In this document: positions 34,469 to 43,560 of the stretch, piece after piece
Position numbering within the stretch: the first letter of the stretch is position 1
How the letters are laid out: each line of letters starts with the position of its first letter
Source: Centipeda noxia ATCC 43541
GTDB lineage: Bacteria > Bacillota > Negativicutes > Selenomonadales > Selenomonadaceae
Length of the DNA: 64,000 nucleotides
Direction: 5' to 3'
Assembly (NCBI RefSeq): GCF_000160555.1
Contig: NZ_GG749278.1
Coordinates: forward strand, 204,657-268,656
Program-made: the position numbers and the translations under genes
The notes under the pieces: model-generated
What the model was told of the DNA's origin: nothing
Seen by the model: the letters and a program-made list of their open reading frames with translations, nothing else
Database searches by the model: none

Positions 34469-35575
34469 ATGAAAATTCTACCGTGGGCGGAGAACTCCAT
34501 CTTCCCCGTTCTCTGCAATACACTGCTTGCGTGGCGCAAATCTGCGCCCGACACGCGCGATCTGCCGTGGCGCGATGAGCCGACGCCCTATCATGTCTGG
34601 ATCTCGGAGATCATGCTCCAGCAGACACGTGCCGCCGTCGTGCGCGCCTACTATCTCCGCTTCCTCGATGCCCTGCCGACGATCGCCGACCTCGCCGCAT
34701 GCGATGACGATGCACTGATGAAACTCTGGCAGGGACTCGGCTATTACAGCCGCGCGCGCAATCTCAAACGCGCCGCCGAAACGATCGTCCGCGAACACAA
34801 GGGGCAGCTGCCCAGCGACTTCGATGCGCTGCTTGCCCTTCCCGGCATCGGCCGCTATACCGCGAGCGCCATCGCGTCCTTTGCCTACGGTCAGCCGCGC
34901 CCGGCCGTCGACGGCAACTTTCTGCGCGTCGCTGCGCGCGTCACGGCAAACGGTATCGATATCGCAAAGGACCCAAGCAAGCGCGCTCTCGAAGCGGCGC
35001 TCGCTCCCTCCTACCCGACGGGAAGAGATGCAGGATACCTCAACGAAGCCTTTATGGATCTTGGCGCGACGATCTGCCTTCCGAACGGCGCACCGCTCTG
35101 TCACACATGCCCGGCCGCCCGCCTCTGCCTTGCGCATGACCGCGGCACGGAGCAGGACTATCCCGTAAAAGCCGCGCTCAAAGCACGCCGCAAGGAAAGC
35201 CGAACCGTCCTCATACTCTCCTGCGGCGACCGCATCGCCATACGAAAAAGGCCTGCAAAGGGACTCCTCGCAGGCCTTTGGGAATATCCGAATATCGACG
35301 GGAAGCTGACAAAGCGCGCGGTGCGCGAACAGCTCACAGCCGAAGGCTTCCGCGTCCGCAGCATTATGCCGCTTCCTCCCGCGCGCCACATCTTCAGCCA
35401 TATCGAATGGGAGCTCACCGGCTGGGCGGTCAGCGTCGCGGAGCGAAACGAATCTCCGCTGCTCGCGGCCGAGAGCGATGCAAATGCTCCGTCCGCCCTT
35501 CTCTGGGTACGCCGTGAAGAACTCGCCGCGGCGTACAGCATTCCCGCTGCATTCGGCTACTTTACGCCGCAGTGA
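34469..35575 (+). CDS. mutY: A/G-specific adenine glycosylase MutY
   Basis: Removes adenine mispaired with 8-oxoguanine. The 368-residue protein has EIMLQQTRAAVV at the start, the helix-hairpin-helix LLALPGIGRYTASAI and the catalytic Asp in AVDGNFLRVAAR. The 4Fe-4S loop is CLPNGAPLCHTCPAARLC; its first spacing is one longer than in E. coli, an insertion I recall as common in Firmicutes. A C-terminal NUDIX-like 8-oxoG reader domain (about 240-365) follows. ATG has AAGGAGAG upstream. Alone between serS (divergent) and hutW (convergent). Confidence 0.96.
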   Translation: MKILPWAENSIFPVLCNTLLAWRKSAPDTRDLPWRDEPTPYHVWISEIMLQQTRAAVVRAYYLRFLDALPTIADLAACDDDALMKLWQGLGYYSRARNLKRAAETIVREHKGQLPSDFDALLALPGIGRYTASAIASFAYGQPRPAVDGNFLRVAARVTANGIDIAKDPSKRALEAALAPSYPTGRDAGYLNEAFMDLGATICLPNGAPLCHTCPAARLCLAHDRGTEQDYPVKAALKARRKESRTVLILSCGDRIAIRKRPAKGLLAGLWEYPNIDGKLTKRAVREQLTAEGFRVRSIMPLPPARHIFSHIEWELTGWAVSVAERNESPLLAAESDANAPSALLWVRREELAAAYSIPAAFGYFTPQ

Positions 35576-35611
35576 AATATACGGCAAAATACAGAGATAT
35601 ATTTTCGCATG

Positions 35612-35659
35612 AAAACAGGTGCTGCGCCTCCCCTTCAGGAGAGACACAGCACCTGTTTT
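35612..35659. terminator. Bidirectional terminator between mutY and hutW
   Basis: AAAACAGGTGCTG and its complement enclose a partly paired loop, with T-runs on both strands. Confidence 0.9.
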
Positions 35660-35684
35660 AACGCAATGCGTTTTTTATAATATA

Positions 35685-37340
35685 TTACACAGCTTTTTCC
35701 ATCTCACGCGCAGAGGTGCGCATGACGGTATTGAGGTCGGGCGCAGAAGCATCACTTGCGGCGCGCTCTTTCTCCCGACTCTTTTCGATGAGATTTTTCA
35801 GCATCTGCATATGCGGATGGCTCTCCAGCTCCGGCGTGAGCTTCCCCTGCAGCGCCGCCGCCATCTGCGGAGGCATGCCGTCGGGGAACATTTCCTCGAG
35901 CATGGAGCGCACTTCCTTGGGGATCATATCCTGCAGCGCAACATTCTCCTTGCGGAGCTTTACCGCGTCCTCCTGCGTGAGAGCATAGGCCTCGAGAAAA
36001 CTCTGGATGAGATTGTCATGCCAGAATTCACCCGCGAGGGTCGAACGGAAGCCCGTCGCCGTGCGCATAACAAGGCCGTTCTCCTCCCATGCGGCGAGGA
36101 GTGGCGCAAGAGAGGAAAGGAGGTCGACGCCGTATTTCTTTTCGAAATAGGGCGCGTAGAAATAGCCGTGCTCGATCTGATCGCCGATCTCGCTGTGCAT
36201 GCGGTGCGCATCCGCCTGCTCGCCCATGAACTGGAACGGCTTTGCTCCCTCCTCGACCATCTTTTCATACGCGGCGAGCGCACCGTGGTTGCGCCACATC
36301 ACGTCCCCGACAAAGCCGCCCCCGCCCGAGCCGAAGGCAAGGACATCATTGCCGCGCTTTGCGAGGGTGTTATAGATGCTGCGCTCGCGGTGATCCGTTG
36401 CCCAGTGTGTAATATCAATACGCCGTGCCATCGGGTTTTCTGCAATAATCTCGACGCCGCGCCGGAAATATTCCGACTGCTCCTCCGTCGTCGGGAGGAT
36501 CGGCAGATCGCCCGACTCGATGCGGCGCGCCAACTCGCTCGCAGGGAATACGTTGAGCTGGTAGAGATCACCGCCCGCAATTCCAATCTCGAACTGCGTG
36601 CGCACATCGTTCTCCCAGACCTCCATCGACTGATACGGCAAGCCGTAGATGAGGTCGGCAATGACGACGGCGCCCTGCCGCTCCACCATCCGACGGAGCG
36701 TTGCGATAACCGTCTCACGGTCGTCGATGCGTCCGATCGACTGGCGGACGCGCGTGTCAAAGGACTGCACGCCAAGCGAGAACCGGTTGACGCCCGCATG
36801 CATCGCCGCCTCCACCTTGCTCTCCGAAAGGTCGTGGATACGACCCTCGAGGGTGATCTCACAGTCGCTCGTGAGCGGCAGGCGTTCGCGTACCGCACGG
36901 ACAAGGCGCACCAGATCAGCCTCACTGAGCGCCGTCGGGGTGCCGCCGCCAAAGAATACCGCCTGGAAGGGCGCGCCCATAACATAGGGCGTATCTGCCG
37001 CGGCATCCAGCTCCTCCAGGAGAACATCAACGTAATGATGCGCCGCCTCCTCCCGTGTGAAGTTTTGGAAAAATCCGCAGTAGCTGCATTTCTTATCGCA
37101 GAACGGGATGTGGATGTATACCGCACGCTCATCCGCGGGATCCGGCGCCGCTGCCATGTGCTCCTCCCAGATGCGCGCCTGCTCCGCCTTGTCCATGATC
37201 ATGCGCTTGCCGCCCGCGCCGGGATGCACAACGCGCTTTTTCGTGAAGGCACAGCCAAGCGGGTTCTCCGACTTCGTTCCGAGCAGCCAGCCGCGCGCCT
37301 CTTCCGAGAGGGCGCCGATCTTATCCTGCAGCGTATTCAT
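35685..37340 (-). CDS. hutW: Anaerobic heme-degrading radical SAM enzyme (HutW/ChuW)
   Basis: A HemN-like radical SAM protein. HutW/ChuW opens heme without oxygen to release iron. The 551-residue protein has the iron-sulfur motif CDKKCSYC (Cys81, Cys85, Cys88), FFGGGTPTAL and FSLGVQSFDTRVRQSIGR. The N-terminal block NPLGCAFTKKRVVHPG is found in HutW/ChuW but not in HemN. A C-terminal extension (about 430-551) carries ElbB-unlike helices and a Met-rich stretch. It overlaps the flavodoxin gene by 4 bases; that protein is the likely electron donor. No heme importer is visible here. Confidence 0.88.
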   Translation of the reverse strand: MNTLQDKIGALSEEARGWLLGTKSENPLGCAFTKKRVVHPGAGGKRMIMDKAEQARIWEEHMAAAPDPADERAVYIHIPFCDKKCSYCGFFQNFTREEAAHHYVDVLLEELDAAADTPYVMGAPFQAVFFGGGTPTALSEADLVRLVRAVRERLPLTSDCEITLEGRIHDLSESKVEAAMHAGVNRFSLGVQSFDTRVRQSIGRIDDRETVIATLRRMVERQGAVVIADLIYGLPYQSMEVWENDVRTQFEIGIAGGDLYQLNVFPASELARRIESGDLPILPTTEEQSEYFRRGVEIIAENPMARRIDITHWATDHRERSIYNTLAKRGNDVLAFGSGGGGFVGDVMWRNHGALAAYEKMVEEGAKPFQFMGEQADAHRMHSEIGDQIEHGYFYAPYFEKKYGVDLLSSLAPLLAAWEENGLVMRTATGFRSTLAGEFWHDNLIQSFLEAYALTQEDAVKLRKENVALQDMIPKEVRSMLEEMFPDGMPPQMAAALQGKLTPELESHPHMQMLKNLIEKSREKERAASDASAPDLNTVMRTSAREMEKAV

Positions 37341-37837
37341 GCGAGCGCCTCCTTTGCAGCTGCGATCACCTTTGCAAAGTCTGCTGCATCCGGATGACTT
37401 TCCGCTGCCGCATAGCGCGCCGCACTCTCCGCGGTATAGGCGTGCACATTGTCCTTCGGCATGCTTTTGAACATTTCGATAAGCGCGGGATCAATCGCGC
37501 CCTGCACGAGAATCGCGCCGAGGATCTCATTCGACGGATCGAAGAGTGCGCGGATGTTCGCGATGCACTTTTCCGCATGCTCTGAGTCCGGCTCTGCGCC
37601 AAGGGTGCCATAGATGAATACGCGCCGTCCGCGCAGCGTCTCAATGTACTTCTTCGCCGCAGCGTCCGCTGTGCCTCGGTCAACCCACATGCCGACACAG
37701 AGATCGGCATTCTCCGGTACACCTGCCGTATCCTTTACGCTGCGGCAGGATGCGCCAAGTGCCTCCGCAAGATGCTCAGCGACTTTCTGCGTGTTCCCCG
37801 TACGCGAGGAATAGATCACAGCAATTTCGTTCTTCAT
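37337..37837 (-). CDS. Flavodoxin-family protein paired with HutW
   Basis: A 166-residue flavodoxin. The FMN phosphate loop is SSRTGNTQKVAEHLA (residues 10-24), and the flavin-side loops are GMWVDRGTAD and YGTLGAEPDS. The C-terminal third (AYTAESAARYAAAESHPDAAD) is a helical extension beyond the classic fold. It precedes hutW with a 4-base overlap, so it probably delivers electrons to the radical SAM enzyme. Promoter at 37892-37920. Confidence 0.87.
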   Translation of the reverse strand: MKNEIAVIYSSRTGNTQKVAEHLAEALGASCRSVKDTAGVPENADLCVGMWVDRGTADAAAKKYIETLRGRRVFIYGTLGAEPDSEHAEKCIANIRALFDPSNEILGAILVQGAIDPALIEMFKSMPKDNVHAYTAESAARYAAAESHPDAADFAKVIAAAKEALA

Positions 37838-37891
37838 AATAATATGCTCCTATATATCAATATGAATATATTCTCTTCTCGATTCACATAT

Positions 37892-37920
37892 ATAATATAA
37901 CAGCTCTTCAAAAAAATCAA
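37892..37920 (-). promoter_or_regulatory. Promoter of flavodoxin-hutW
   Basis: On the minus strand, TTGATT (37915-37920), 17 bases, TATTAT (37892-37897). I looked for a Fur box and found only weak AT-rich half-sites. The rest of the 420-base gap up to 38200 is very AT-rich and holds no gene I can support. Confidence 0.6.
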
Positions 37921-38202
37921 GTGTTTTCCATAAAAGTCATAAATAAAAATTATGAACTGCATTCAGTTTTCCAGACGGTATGCTTTTGCATAATATAGAC
38001 AGATATTCTATATCAATTACATCTCTTTATTTTTCATGATATTGAGTTGGATTTTACTTCCTGCACATACTATTTTCCTTTTGTCAATTATAAATGAATA
38101 TACAGGCTCTATGTTTCACTCCAATCTTTTATCAATAGTTATAAGTTATTCCATTTACAGATTGTTTTCATCGTGCAGGCGAGATATATGAGCGTGAAGA
38201 TA

Positions 38203-38230
38203 TTGACACCCATGATAAAATAATTATGGA
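38203..38230 (+). promoter_or_regulatory. Promoter of the small Cys-rich protein gene
   Basis: TTGACA (38203-38208), 16 bases, TATGGA (38225-38230), about 30 bases before the ATG. Confidence 0.55.
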
Positions 38231-38259
38231 ATGCAGACACATTGATAGGAGGGTACCCT

Positions 38260-38454
38260 ATGAAGAAAATCATTGCCGGTCTGTTCGCCGGCCTCATCCT
38301 TGCGGCCGGTGCACAGGCACTCGCATACGCCTGTGAGGACGGCGCATGCACTCTGCCGGAGCGTGAGGACAAGGCATACTGCTATGACAACAGCAGCGCT
38401 TACTGCTACGGCGACCGTGCACCACAGGCACGCGGCGGCGGCTGCGGCTGCTGA
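38260..38454 (+). CDS. Small secreted cysteine-rich protein, unknown
   Basis: No family recognised. The 64-residue protein has a clear signal peptide (MKKIIAGLFAGLILAAGAQALA). The mature part of about 40 residues contains six Cys (CEDGAC, AYCYD, AYCYG and a final GGGCGC), paired Tyr-Cys-Tyr units and several acidic residues. Metal binding or disulfide cross-linking in the envelope is possible, but I cannot show it. ATG at 38260 has AGGAGGG. It has its own promoter and terminator, so it is a real monocistronic gene. Confidence 0.78.
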   Translation: MKKIIAGLFAGLILAAGAQALAYACEDGACTLPEREDKAYCYDNSSAYCYGDRAPQARGGGCGC

Positions 38455-38474
38455 CGCGAAGCGCTGAACGAACG

Positions 38475-38528
38475 AAAAAACGGTTCTATGTTGAAAGGTT
38501 GACACTTTCCAACATAGAACCGTTTTTT
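38475..38528. terminator. Bidirectional terminator
   Basis: AAAAAACGGTTCTATGTT pairs with its complement across a short loop, with long T-runs on both sides. It ends the Cys-rich gene (plus) and the methyltransferase gene (minus). Confidence 0.92.
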
Positions 38529-38547
38529 TATATTTACAATAATAAGC

Positions 38548-39816
38548 TCAGCGCTTCACCAATACGACGCTGCCCTTCATGATGGAGACAAGCTCCGTTT
38601 CCATGCCGATTTGATTGATATAATCCGCATATAAGCTGTCATCATCGGGGACCTTCCGCGCCGCAATACGCGCAATGCGTGCGCAGACCTCATAGGCATC
38701 GAGGGGCGCATCACGATAGGCAGCCTCAAACTGCTCCGGATTCAGCGAGGTCTCCAAGTCCTCCAAAATATAGATGCCGCCGCTCGGCAGCACATCGAAC
38801 AGGGTAAACAACGCGAGGATCTGATGGCTGGTCATATGAGATGCATCGTCTATGATAATCTGAGGGCGTATATCTTTCAAACGCGAAACTGCATCCGTAT
38901 TCGAAAGATCCGCCTGCAGAATATGAATCCGTTCATCCGCATATTGACTGCAGTGCTCCTCAATATCGACGCCGAAAATTTCTGCCTGCGGGAAATACTC
39001 CTGCCACATCCGAAGGCTTGCGCCCTTGAAAATGCCAAGTTCCAGCAGCCGCAGCGGGCGTGAGCGAAAGCGCTCCAAAAAGGACTCATACTTGCGGAGG
39101 TAATTGTGGATCATGCTGCACTTGTCCGTGCGGTATTTGATGCCGACAGCGTCAAGTCCCGAAGCATCGCGGAAATACCCTTGCGGCAAAGCCCCGTTCG
39201 GATTGATGCGTCTTTGGCTCCACGCATGGAGCAGGGAACTGCACGAGGTTTCGGCACGTCCCGCGCTGCGCGTAAAGACGGCGGCAGCAATCTCCCCGGC
39301 TGCGTCACTTGTCATCATCTCTAAACTGCATCCGGCAAACAACCTGGGAAGGTCATCCGCATCATAACGCCATACATCCTCATACGCATTGATCTCATGC
39401 CGTGCAGAGAGTTCCTGCGGAGTTCGTGCCGCCACAAAAATTTTCCCGCCCGGGCGGCACACCTCTTGGAGCTGTCGGACACCTTCGCAGATGTTGCGCG
39501 TCTTTTCCATCCCGCCGAGCACAATAATATAGCTATAGCGCGATGTGCCGACCGCCTGCTCTACATCCGTCAAATCGCAGAGCGAGTCCAGATCGTCCGA
39601 GTTAAAGAGCACAATATGGTCACATTTCGCAGCCCCTGCCTGCATGAGGCTTTCTTCCACGGCCTGTGCGTAAATCTTTCGCCAAAGTCCAACCCCGCCC
39701 ATCGCACAGATGACCAGGCACTCTTTTCCTGCGATATCTTCCGGGGACAGTATGCCGCCGGACTGCAGTTTGATAAAAAAGATCTCTTCCGCTAAAAGTT
39801 TATCATAGGATTCCAT
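38548..39816 (-). CDS. Two-domain protein with SAM-dependent methyltransferase
   Basis: The 422-residue protein has two Rossmann-like parts. The C-terminal one (about 215-420) is a class I methyltransferase of the type found in glycan and antibiotic clusters: GIKYRTDKCS, the SAM loop LRLLELGIFKGASLRMWQ, the acidic residue in FGVDIEEHC, IIIDDASHMTSHQ and GGIYILEDLETS. The N-terminal part (about 1-195) has a similar strand-helix rhythm (ECLVICAMGGVGLW, YIIVLGGMEKT, RPGGKIFVAA) but lacks a clear SAM loop. The substrate is unknown. It stands alone, with terminators or gaps on both sides. Confidence 0.78.
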   Translation of the reverse strand: MESYDKLLAEEIFFIKLQSGGILSPEDIAGKECLVICAMGGVGLWRKIYAQAVEESLMQAGAAKCDHIVLFNSDDLDSLCDLTDVEQAVGTSRYSYIIVLGGMEKTRNICEGVRQLQEVCRPGGKIFVAARTPQELSARHEINAYEDVWRYDADDLPRLFAGCSLEMMTSDAAGEIAAAVFTRSAGRAETSCSSLLHAWSQRRINPNGALPQGYFRDASGLDAVGIKYRTDKCSMIHNYLRKYESFLERFRSRPLRLLELGIFKGASLRMWQEYFPQAEIFGVDIEEHCSQYADERIHILQADLSNTDAVSRLKDIRPQIIIDDASHMTSHQILALFTLFDVLPSGGIYILEDLETSLNPEQFEAAYRDAPLDAYEVCARIARIAARKVPDDDSLYADYINQIGMETELVSIMKGSVVLVKR

Positions 39817-40047
39817 CTGACATTCCCCACCACTTCTTTTGCCGCTGCTGTCCCAATTATTTTATCATCATATGTCCAAAATGCCAATCTCTCTCCTTAT
39901 ATCTGTTGCTGCGGAACAATGTGCCGAAAAACTGTGTGATCATGCAGGGTCTTTTCCGGATCAATGCAGCAGGATATATGCGCCTGACAGCGAATAGCAA
40001 AGAGAGAGAACTCTTTTGAATGCACAGTGAAACGGAGGCAGTGAGAA

Positions 40048-40401
40048 ATGCCCGCACAGAAAAAAATCGCCCGGCAAACGTCCGCATCTCGATCAAAACC
40101 TCTCGCATGGTGGAAGAAGCTGGTGCTTGCGGTGTTCGGCACGTACATTGCAGCGAAGCTCTTCGGCATTCTCGTACCGGATAACGGCACCGCAGAATTT
40201 CCATCGCACACAGACCGGGATCGTCAGCAAAGCATACCGAACGGCCCGGCAGACGAATCCCCCGACGATACATGGGACCTCCCTGCGGATGACCGCTGCG
40301 AGGAGGAACACATCCATGAGAACGGCACGCCTCCCGGGTTTCATCTCTATGACGATTGGGATGACTGGGGGGAGGGCTACGACGACGACCATTTCAACTG
40401 A
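40048..40401 (+). CDS. Small membrane protein with acidic tail, unknown
   Basis: No family recognised. The 117-residue protein has a basic N-terminus (KKIARQTSASRSK) and one membrane segment (about 22-44, WKKLVLAVFGTYIAAKLFGILV). A long hydrophilic tail rich in Asp and Glu follows, with His and Trp near the end (EEHIHENG, YDDWDDWGEGYDDDHF). By the positive-inside rule the tail is extracytoplasmic. ATG has GGAGG upstream and a strong terminator follows, so the gene is probably real. Confidence 0.68.
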   Translation: MPAQKKIARQTSASRSKPLAWWKKLVLAVFGTYIAAKLFGILVPDNGTAEFPSHTDRDRQQSIPNGPADESPDDTWDLPADDRCEEEHIHENGTPPGFHLYDDWDDWGEGYDDDHFN

Positions 40402-40410
40402 TATAGAAGC

Positions 40411-40443
40411 AAAAACAGCTCATCCGTGCGGATGAGCTGTTTT
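40411..40443. terminator. Bidirectional terminator
   Basis: AAAACAGCTCATCCG and its complement with a two-base loop, and A/T tails on both sides. Between the small membrane protein gene and the chemoreceptor gene. Confidence 0.92.
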
Positions 40444-40459
40444 CAGTACCGTATGTGAT

Positions 40460-42457
40460 TTAGTTGAGCTTAAATGTCGCAACAGAGGCCTGCAGCTCAT
40501 CTGCCATTTCAGAGAGCTTCTTGCTCGCCGAGGCGACCTCATGTACAGATGCGGTCTGCTCCTCGGTCGCAGCGGAGACGGTCTGCGTCTCATCTGCCAG
40601 GGAGGCCGCGACGCTCTCGATGCTGTGAACCGATTCGGTAATACGGCGGCTGCCTTCATTCGTCGCCGTAATCGCAGCGGTCGAGTACTCAATCTGCTTC
40701 ATGAGCTCCGAGATCTGTGCAACGATCTCACGGAATGCGCTGCCCGCTTCGTTCACGGACGCCACGCTGTCAACGGTCATCGCCGTACCCGACTGCATGG
40801 AGACGACGGCCTCCTGCGTACGCTTCTGGATCTCGTTGATGATGGTCGTAATGTTCTCTGTCGCGCTGCCGGACTGTTCGGCAAGCTTGCGGACTTCCTC
40901 CGCAACGACCGCAAATCCGCGGCCGTGTTCTCCGGCACGTGCCGCCTCGATCGCGGCGTTGAGTGCGAGAAGGTTCGTCTGATCGGCGATACCGGAGATG
41001 GTATCGACGATCTCGCCGATCTGCTTTGACTGCTCGCCGAGCGCGCGGATAATGCTCTCGGTCTCCTTGACGGTCTGCTCGAGCTGGCTCATGTTGCCGA
41101 CCGCATGCTCAACCTTGTCTGCGCCGACAGTTGCCGCGCTGTGCGCCGATTGCGACGCTTCCGTGATGCTCTTGGAGTTGTCGGACAGGATGGTGAGCTG
41201 ACGGCCCATCTCTTCGACGACACGGATGGTATCCTGGACGGCTTCCTGTTGTTTTACCGTACCCTCTGCCACCTGCATGATCGAGTCTGCAACGAGGTTC
41301 GACGCCTGCGAGGTCTGCTCCGAGTTCTCCGTAAGCTGCTCGGATGCCGACGCCACGGACTCAGCGCTGTTCTTTGCGCCCCGCAGAACAGCAGAAAGGC
41401 GCTCGGTCATGTGGTTGAATGCCACTGCCATGCGGCCGATCTCATCGTTCGAATCGACAGCGAGCTTCTCGATCGTGAGATTCCCGCCTGCGATCTGCTC
41501 AGCAGCGCCGCCCATGCGAATGAGAGGCTCCGTTGCCTTGGCCGCGAGGAAGTACGCGAGCAGACCGGCACCTGCAACGAGAATGATGCCGAGGATAACA
41601 ATGGGGATCGCCGCTTCAGCACCTGTGGAGATGACGTAGGAGCGCGGCGTCGCCGTCGCAATGACCCAGCCCGTGGTGGGGTTCTGCGCATAGCTCACAT
41701 AGTACTGATTCCCGTCGAGGAGCTCGACCTCGGTTGTTCCCGACTTTCCTGAGAGTGCATCCTTGACAAAAGCAAATTCATTTTCATCTGTGCGGTCTTC
41801 TTCTTTCTCAACTTTTCGCCCGGAATGGGAAAGGAGTTTCCCCTGCCGGTCGATGATGAGGACGCTCGTATGATCATCGGCCGCCGACTTCACGAAGTCC
41901 GCCAGGACGCCGAGGTCATAGTCGCGCTGCGCCATGCCGATCGGCTGCTTCTGCGCGTTCAGTACGGGCACGGCAATGACGGAGATAAAACGCCCCGTCG
42001 CCTTGCTGATGACGACATCGGAGATGCTCTCCTTGCCCGCCATCGCATCCTTAAAATAGGCACGGGTTGACGTATTGACCGGCTCCTTGTGGTCGCTGCG
42101 CAGGAGCTGCTGCCCGTTCGTATCCGTGATAATAGTTGGATTGGAGTCCTTAAAAATCTCGTTTGTACGCACGAGCGAGCCGTCCATCTCCTCTGCCCCG
42201 ACCGTCGGCTCCTGCAGATAGCGGATGGTCTCAGCGTTCACGGCGAGAGAGCGAATGCCGTTGCGGTTCTGCTCGAAAAGCCCCGTGATGTTGGAGTCGA
42301 TCACGTTGACGCGCTGCTGGCTCACGAGCTCCAACTGTTCGATGCTTTTCTCCATCGTGCTGTAAAAATTGACACCAATGCTGATCAGCAGCGGAACAGC
42401 ACTGATGAGGACGAGGATGGCAACCATCTTCGTCTTGACGCTTGCATTCTGAAACAT
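40460..42457 (-). CDS. Methyl-accepting chemotaxis protein
   Basis: The 665-residue receptor has a first membrane segment (about 10-30), an extracellular double-Cache sensor domain (about 35-275, with TREYF-like [18 protein letters not shown] and [13 protein letters not shown]) and a second membrane segment (about 280-305). A HAMP domain follows (about 305-360), then the long signalling coiled coil with the tip [20 protein letters not shown] and [20 protein letters not shown]. Cache domains of this type often bind amino acids or small organic ligands. It supports a motile organism together with flgE. Confidence 0.95.
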   Translation of the reverse strand: MFQNASVKTKMVAILVLISAVPLLISIGVNFYSTMEKSIEQLELVSQQRVNVIDSNITGLFEQNRNGIRSLAVNAETIRYLQEPTVGAEEMDGSLVRTNEIFKDSNPTIITDTNGQQLLRSDHKEPVNTSTRAYFKDAMAGKESISDVVISKATGRFISVIAVPVLNAQKQPIGMAQRDYDLGVLADFVKSAADDHTSVLIIDRQGKLLSHSGRKVEKEEDRTDENEFAFVKDALSGKSGTTEVELLDGNQYYVSYAQNPTTGWVIATATPRSYVISTGAEAAIPIVILGIILVAGAGLLAYFLAAKATEPLIRMGGAAEQIAGGNLTIEKLAVDSNDEIGRMAVAFNHMTERLSAVLRGAKNSAESVASASEQLTENSEQTSQASNLVADSIMQVAEGTVKQQEAVQDTIRVVEEMGRQLTILSDNSKSITEASQSAHSAATVGADKVEHAVGNMSQLEQTVKETESIIRALGEQSKQIGEIVDTISGIADQTNLLALNAAIEAARAGEHGRGFAVVAEEVRKLAEQSGSATENITTIINEIQKRTQEAVVSMQSGTAMTVDSVASVNEAGSAFREIVAQISELMKQIEYSTAAITATNEGSRRITESVHSIESVAASLADETQTVSAATEEQTASVHEVASASKKLSEMADELQASVATFKLN

Positions 42458-42502
42458 CCCAACACCCCTTTTATTTAATAACCCCTACAATATTACACTT
42501 AT

Positions 42503-42531
42503 ATTATATCTATACTTTTATTAAATGTCAC
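42503..42531 (-). promoter_or_regulatory. Chemoreceptor promoter
   Basis: On the minus strand, GTGACA (42526-42531), 17 bases, TATAAT (42503-42508). The rest of the 280-base gap to 42736 is AT-rich; no flagellar-sigma box was clear. Confidence 0.55.
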
Positions 42532-42736
42532 GCACTTTTATTTTGAAATATATTATTGTATATTACTGAATTATTGTATTTTTACAACATAATAGAGATT
42601 TATATTTTTGCTTTTCGCTTCCTTCGGATGATAAAAGCGGCACTGCCCGTCTTCTCTTCGCCGAATGACTTAATATGAAAGCATAGACGCCGATAATGTT
42701 ATTAGGAAGAATCGTCCATGGATTGGAGATGACGGC

Positions 42737-43474
42737 ATGAGCACGGTACATATTTCAAATAAGCTCTCGTTCCTGCACGGAGAAAATTCTGCGGCAGCGG
42801 GAAAATCTCCCGAGCGCAGACAGAATCCGGCAGCGGAAATTCTAGGCCATGCGGCCGAGGTCTATATCAGTGCAAAGGGAAAAGCCCTCAGCGAAAGCGA
42901 CGATAGGGATGCGGATCTGACGCCTGCAGAGGCAGCTCTTGCGGCAAACGAGCGGGAACGTGCCGATAAGCATGCGAAGAAGGTGCAGGCGGAGGAGATC
43001 GAGAAACGCATCCGCACGGATACCGACCTCACGGACGAGGACAGGGCAAAGCTGCAAAAGCGTGCGGACGAACTGAAGCACGCAGGCATGACGGACGAGG
43101 ACAAGCTGAGCGAACTCTATGCAAAGGCGAATGAACTTGAAAAGCGCGTGAAGGACGGCATCGTGACCGATCGGGAAATAGAGGAGCCGCTCAGCCTGTA
43201 TCGTCAGCAGATCGGGCAGCTGAAAGGCACGATGCGGGAGAAATCCCTGCGCGATCTGAGGCTGCGCGGACAGGCCGTACAAGAGCGCGCCGACCGCGAC
43301 GCGGAGATCACAAAGGCGCAGGAAAAGGAAACGGCAGAGCTTGAAGCGCTGCAGCCCGGCGATCTGTCCGCTCTTGCCGCGCTCAAAGAATACCAAAAAA
43401 CCGCCGCCGGCAAGAAGAACGCCGATCGGAGCGGCATCGTCATCCCGACCAATAAGAACACGAACGACACATGA
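42737..43474 (+). CDS. Charged coiled-coil protein, unknown
   Basis: No family recognised. The 245-residue protein has no signal peptide and no membrane segment. It is very rich in Lys, Glu, Asp, Arg and Ala, with long predicted helices (about 60-215), including LTPAEAALAANERERADKHA and TDLTDEDRAKLQKRADELK. The first 50 residues are less charged. The repeated LTPAE, LTDED and MTDEDKL starts suggest helical repeats. ATG at 42737 has GGAG upstream and a very strong terminator follows. Confidence 0.75.
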   Translation: MSTVHISNKLSFLHGENSAAAGKSPERRQNPAAEILGHAAEVYISAKGKALSESDDRDADLTPAEAALAANERERADKHAKKVQAEEIEKRIRTDTDLTDEDRAKLQKRADELKHAGMTDEDKLSELYAKANELEKRVKDGIVTDREIEEPLSLYRQQIGQLKGTMREKSLRDLRLRGQAVQERADRDAEITKAQEKETAELEALQPGDLSALAALKEYQKTAAGKKNADRSGIVIPTNKNTNDT

Positions 43475-43491
43475 GCCGACTGCATCGCAAA

Positions 43492-43538
43492 CGGCGGCAG
43501 CCCGCCGAGGAATAACCTCGGCGGGCTGCCGCCGTTTT
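43492..43538 (+). terminator. Very strong hairpin terminator
   Basis: CGGCGGCAGCCCGCCGAGG and its exact complement with a five-base loop, followed by TTTTT. Confidence 0.92.
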
Positions 43539-43560
43539 TATTGATTTTCACACCGCCGGC

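Noticed and set aside
37838..38259. Fur box upstream of flavodoxin-hutW
   Set aside because: Only short AT-rich half-sites; nothing close to the 19-base inverted repeat.
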